From RZZS01 sp964491785 (GTDB lineage Bacteria; Pseudomonadota; Alphaproteobacteria; Micavibrionales; Micavibrionaceae): 64,000 bases of DNA. This document shows positions 61,687 to 64,000 of this stretch, one piece after another (within the stretch, counting starts at the first letter, position 1; each line of letters opens with the position of its first letter). Made by a program: the position numbers and the translations under genes. Location of the stretch: NCBI GenBank assembly GCA_964491785.1, contig CAZBGS010000002.1, positions 248,001 to 312,000 of the forward strand, written 5' to 3'. The notes beneath the pieces are model-generated. The model was not told where the DNA came from and searched no databases. It was given only the letters and a program-made list of their open reading frames with translations.

Positions 61687-63408
61687 ATGACACGCAAAGC
61701 TCTGGCTTCCTCCTGCGCACTGGCGATTATTATTGCCGCGCTGGCTTCTCCGGCATTCGCGCAACAGGTTCCATCCGCCCAGACCGACATCGCCGATCCG
61801 GGCCGCATTCAGGAGCAGTTCCGCGAGGAAACAATTACACCGCAGATCCTGCCGGAAATCGAAGTCAGGGAAATGCGCACGCGCGGCGCTCCGGAGGGCG
61901 CAGAAAAGATTGCTTTCAAACTGGACTCTTTGAAGATAGAGGGCGTTTCCGCCTATGATGAGCGCGAGCTTTCAGCGTTGTACGCCGACAAGCTGGGAAC
62001 GACGGTGACGCTTGCGGATCTTTACGGGATCGCAGCGGCGATGACGCGCAAGTACCGCAACGACGGATATGTGCTGACCCAGGTTGTGGTGCCGCCACAA
62101 ACGATCGAGAGCGGAACTGCGAAAATTCAGGTTGTAGAAGGATATATTGACCGGGTAAACGTCCAGGGCGCCGCCGGCAAGGCCGACGAGATAATCCGAA
62201 GCTATGCGGCTCAGATACAAAACGACAACAGGGCGCTCAACGTAAAACAGCTTGAACGCGCCCTGCTGCTGATAAACGACCTCCCGGGCGTCAAGGCGAG
62301 AAGCGTTCTTAGCCCCTCGCCCGACAATGTCGGAGCGGCAAATCTCACAATCTTCGTGGAGCGCAATCCTTTTGATGCCATGATTGCCATAGACAATTAC
62401 GGCAGCCGCTATCTCGGGCCGGTACAGCTTACCGGCGCGGTATCGCTCAACAACTATTTCTTCGACCAGAACGAGCGGATCACCCTGCAGACCGCAATCG
62501 CTCCTGACCCTGGCAGCGGTATAGAGATGGCCTATGTTTCAGCATCTTACGCGCAGCCCGTATGGGATCAGGGTACGATTCTTGAATTCCTGATCAGTGC
62601 TAACGCCACCAACCCAGGCTATGATCTGGATCAATTTGATGTTAAAGGGAAATCGCGTCTTTACAGCGTCAAGGTGGAGCATCCTTTCATCCGTACCAGA
62701 GAGCTTAACCTGTTCGGCAGGGCGCTGTTCGACTGGCGGGACGTGGAAAGCCGCAACAATATCGAGATTACCAGAGAGGATCGCATCCGGGCACTGAGGG
62801 CAGGAGGCAGAATGGATTTTCTTGATACATTCCTCGGCGTTGGCGTCAACTCGCTGGATGTCGAATTCGCGAGAGGTCTTGAGATCTTCGGCGCGGACGT
62901 CGATAACCGCGCGACTTTAAGCCGCCCCGATGCCGATCTCAATTTCTTCAAGATGGAACTTGAGTATCAGCGTCTACAGCGCATGACCAGCAATATCAAC
63001 CTGCTAATTGGCGTTCGCGGCCAGTGGTCGAAAGACGCGCTGCTGTCGTCGGAGGAATTCGGCGTTGGCGGAATCAATCTCGGGCGGGCGTTCGATCCTT
63101 CGGAAATCGTCGGTGACGACGGGATTGCCGGCAAGATAGAGCTGCAATGGAACCGTCCGGTCGAATGGTCGCTGGTGCAGGATTATCAGGTGTTCGGTTT
63201 CTTCGACGCCGGGCGCGTCTGGAACGACGATGCAACGTCAACCGATCTTGACAGGGAATCGGCCACATCGGCAGGTTTCGGAGTTCGTACCGAATTCATG
63301 GAGCGCACTTCGGCGGATCTCACGGTCGCTTTCCCGCTCAACCGCGACGTCCAGACCCAGCAAGACAGAGACCCGAGAGTTTATTTCGGCCTGAGCCGCA
63401 GGTTCTAG
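61687..63408 (+). CDS. Two-partner secretion transporter TpsB (FhaC/ShlB family)
   Basis: A 573-residue outer-membrane exporter. The signal peptide (MTRKALASSCALAIIIAALA ending AFA) is followed by an N-terminal helix region and two POTRA domains (about 75-230: FKLDSLKIEGVSAYDERELS, VVEGYIDRVNVQG), then a 16-strand barrel with the L6 motif GVGGINLGRAFDPSEIVGD and final Phe (LSRRF). In FhaC the tip motif is VRGY; here it reads GRAF with the Arg kept. It exports and folds the divergent exoprotein. AAAGGG lies before the ATG. Its 3' hairpin is at 63451. Confidence 0.95.
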   Translation: MTRKALASSCALAIIIAALASPAFAQQVPSAQTDIADPGRIQEQFREETITPQILPEIEVREMRTRGAPEGAEKIAFKLDSLKIEGVSAYDERELSALYADKLGTTVTLADLYGIAAAMTRKYRNDGYVLTQVVVPPQTIESGTAKIQVVEGYIDRVNVQGAAGKADEIIRSYAAQIQNDNRALNVKQLERALLLINDLPGVKARSVLSPSPDNVGAANLTIFVERNPFDAMIAIDNYGSRYLGPVQLTGAVSLNNYFFDQNERITLQTAIAPDPGSGIEMAYVSASYAQPVWDQGTILEFLISANATNPGYDLDQFDVKGKSRLYSVKVEHPFIRTRELNLFGRALFDWRDVESRNNIEITREDRIRALRAGGRMDFLDTFLGVGVNSLDVEFARGLEIFGADVDNRATLSRPDADLNFFKMELEYQRLQRMTSNINLLIGVRGQWSKDALLSSEEFGVGGINLGRAFDPSEIVGDDGIAGKIELQWNRPVEWSLVQDYQVFGFFDAGRVWNDDATSTDLDRESATSAGFGVRTEFMERTSADLTVAFPLNRDVQTQQDRDPRVYFGLSRRF

Positions 63409-63450
63409 CCGATTACCTTACAGAGAGGGTCTTGAACGATCAGGTTAATC

Positions 63451-63484
63451 ACGCCATGCCCGCCTCGTTGCGGGCATCTGGCGA
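63451..63484. terminator. Hairpin between the convergent tpsB and acyl-CoA ligase genes
   Basis: ATGCCCGC (63456-63463) pairs with GCGGGCAT (63470-63477), with outer CGCC/GGCG arms. Dispersed repeats of this form act as bidirectional stops between convergent genes; no T-run is seen. Confidence 0.5.
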
Positions 63485-63486
63485 AA

Positions 63487-64000
63487 TCAGGCGCTCCCCT
63501 TCAACTTCCCACTTTCTTCTTCAAGTAGATCCTTGCGGGAGAGTTTGCCGATCATGGTTTTGGGGAGGGGTTGTTTCCGGAATTCGATTGCCCTTGGCAT
63601 TTCCATCGGCGACAGCTTGTCTTTCAGGAATTCGCGCAAGTCCTCGGCGGCTAGAGTCCTGCCCTCCTTGCATTTGATCCATGCCTTGACTATTTCGCCG
63701 CGCATGGCGTCGGGTATTCCGGCGACGACGCACTCCTCGACGCTCGGGTGCAGATAGACAGCTTCCTCGACATTGCGCGGATACACGTTATAGCCGTTGG
63801 TGATGATTAGGTCTTTGATACGGTCGACGATGTAGACGTATCCGTCTTCGTCCATGATCGCGATATCGCCTGTATGCAAATGGCCGCCTTCAAATGCAGC
63901 CTCGCTTTCCTTTTCCCGGCGCCAGTAGCCTTTCATGACCTGCGGGCCGCGGACGCATAATTCTCCCCGGTGGCCCGGCCCCAGCAACTCGCCGGTGGTG
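63487..64000 (-). CDS. Acyl-CoA ligase (AMP-forming), C-terminal part, cut by the window edge
   Basis: The visible 170 or so residues are the end of an AMP-forming fatty-acid-type CoA ligase. GELCVRGPQVMKGYW, the hinge GYVYIVDRIKDLIITNGYNV, VEECVVAGIPDAMRGEIVKA and PLPKTMIGKLSRKDL with the catalytic Lys are canonical. The frame stays open past 63987, so the gene continues beyond position 64000. It is convergent with tpsB. FadD-type activity on long-chain acids is most likely, but the substrate-binding part lies outside. Confidence 0.9.
   Translation of the reverse strand, partial: TTGELLGPGHRGELCVRGPQVMKGYWRREKESEAAFEGGHLHTGDIAIMDEDGYVYIVDRIKDLIITNGYNVYPRNVEEAVYLHPSVEECVVAGIPDAMRGEIVKAWIKCKEGRTLAAEDLREFLKDKLSPMEMPRAIEFRKQPLPKTMIGKLSRKDLLEEESGKLKGSA

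Overview
The window looks like chromosomal DNA of an alphaproteobacterium of moderate GC that I cannot place to genus. The evidence is an ATP12-type F1-ATPase chaperone, a crcB / RluA-type pseudouridine synthase / ATP12 neighbourhood, a purL-bolA-grxD neighbourhood, a long FtsZ ending in the DIPAFLRRQ tail peptide, and a DUF3137 protein. Gene density is high, with many 1-4 base overlaps. There is no phage, transposase, CRISPR array or rRNA. One tRNA (Asn) is present.

Region by region. 1-0.4 kb: non-coding DNA with a strong nested hairpin. 0.4-1.35 kb: an unknown gene. 1.36-5.17 kb (minus): a tightly overlapping operon of a KamA-family radical SAM enzyme, two different ATP-grasp ligases and a GNAT acetyltransferase, which I read as an uncharacterised pathway making or conjugating a small beta-amino-acid compound. 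5.4-11.1 kb (minus): the elongasome set mreB-mreC-mreD-mrdA-rodA. 11.2-12.1 kb: rpmJ (L36), a small unknown protein and a DUF3307 membrane protein. 12.3-14.9 kb: a cyclic-nucleotide-sensor/EAL phosphodiesterase and ftsA. 14.9-17.7 kb: a lipoprotein, an orphan peptide-type substrate-binding protein and a macro-domain protein, which separate ftsA from ftsZ. 18.0-24.6 kb: ftsZ, purL, a queuosine-salvage homologue, bolA, a SLOG-type protein, grxD and a small membrane protein. 24.6-29.7 kb: a DUF3137 protein, a small orphan gene, a two-component system, an outer-membrane beta-barrel and a membrane protein.

29.8-35.2 kb: tRNA-Asn and the NiFe-hydrogenase maturation genes hypF-hypC-hypD-(GNAT)-hypE, with no hydrogenase subunits, hypA or hypB in view. 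35.2-40.1 kb: a secreted DUF1566 protein, a SulP transporter, two unknown proteins and a TerB-like membrane protein. 40.1-46.8 kb (minus): a glycogen-debranching-type glucosidase, two tandem paralogous GT4 glycosyltransferases and a CHASE-domain histidine kinase. 46.9-53.0 kb: ATP12, an AsmA-like protein, a membrane protein, a pseudouridine synthase, crcB, an EamA transporter and mltA.

53.2-63.4 kb: a divergent two-partner secretion pair. The minus-strand exoprotein has about 2640 residues and is a right-handed beta-helix protein with periodic tyrosine-rich insertions and four polyaspartate runs encoded by triplet repeats. The plus-strand partner is an FhaC/ShlB-type outer-membrane transporter. 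The window ends inside an acyl-CoA ligase gene. The exoprotein and the KamA/ATP-grasp operon are the two parts most likely to hold undescribed biology.
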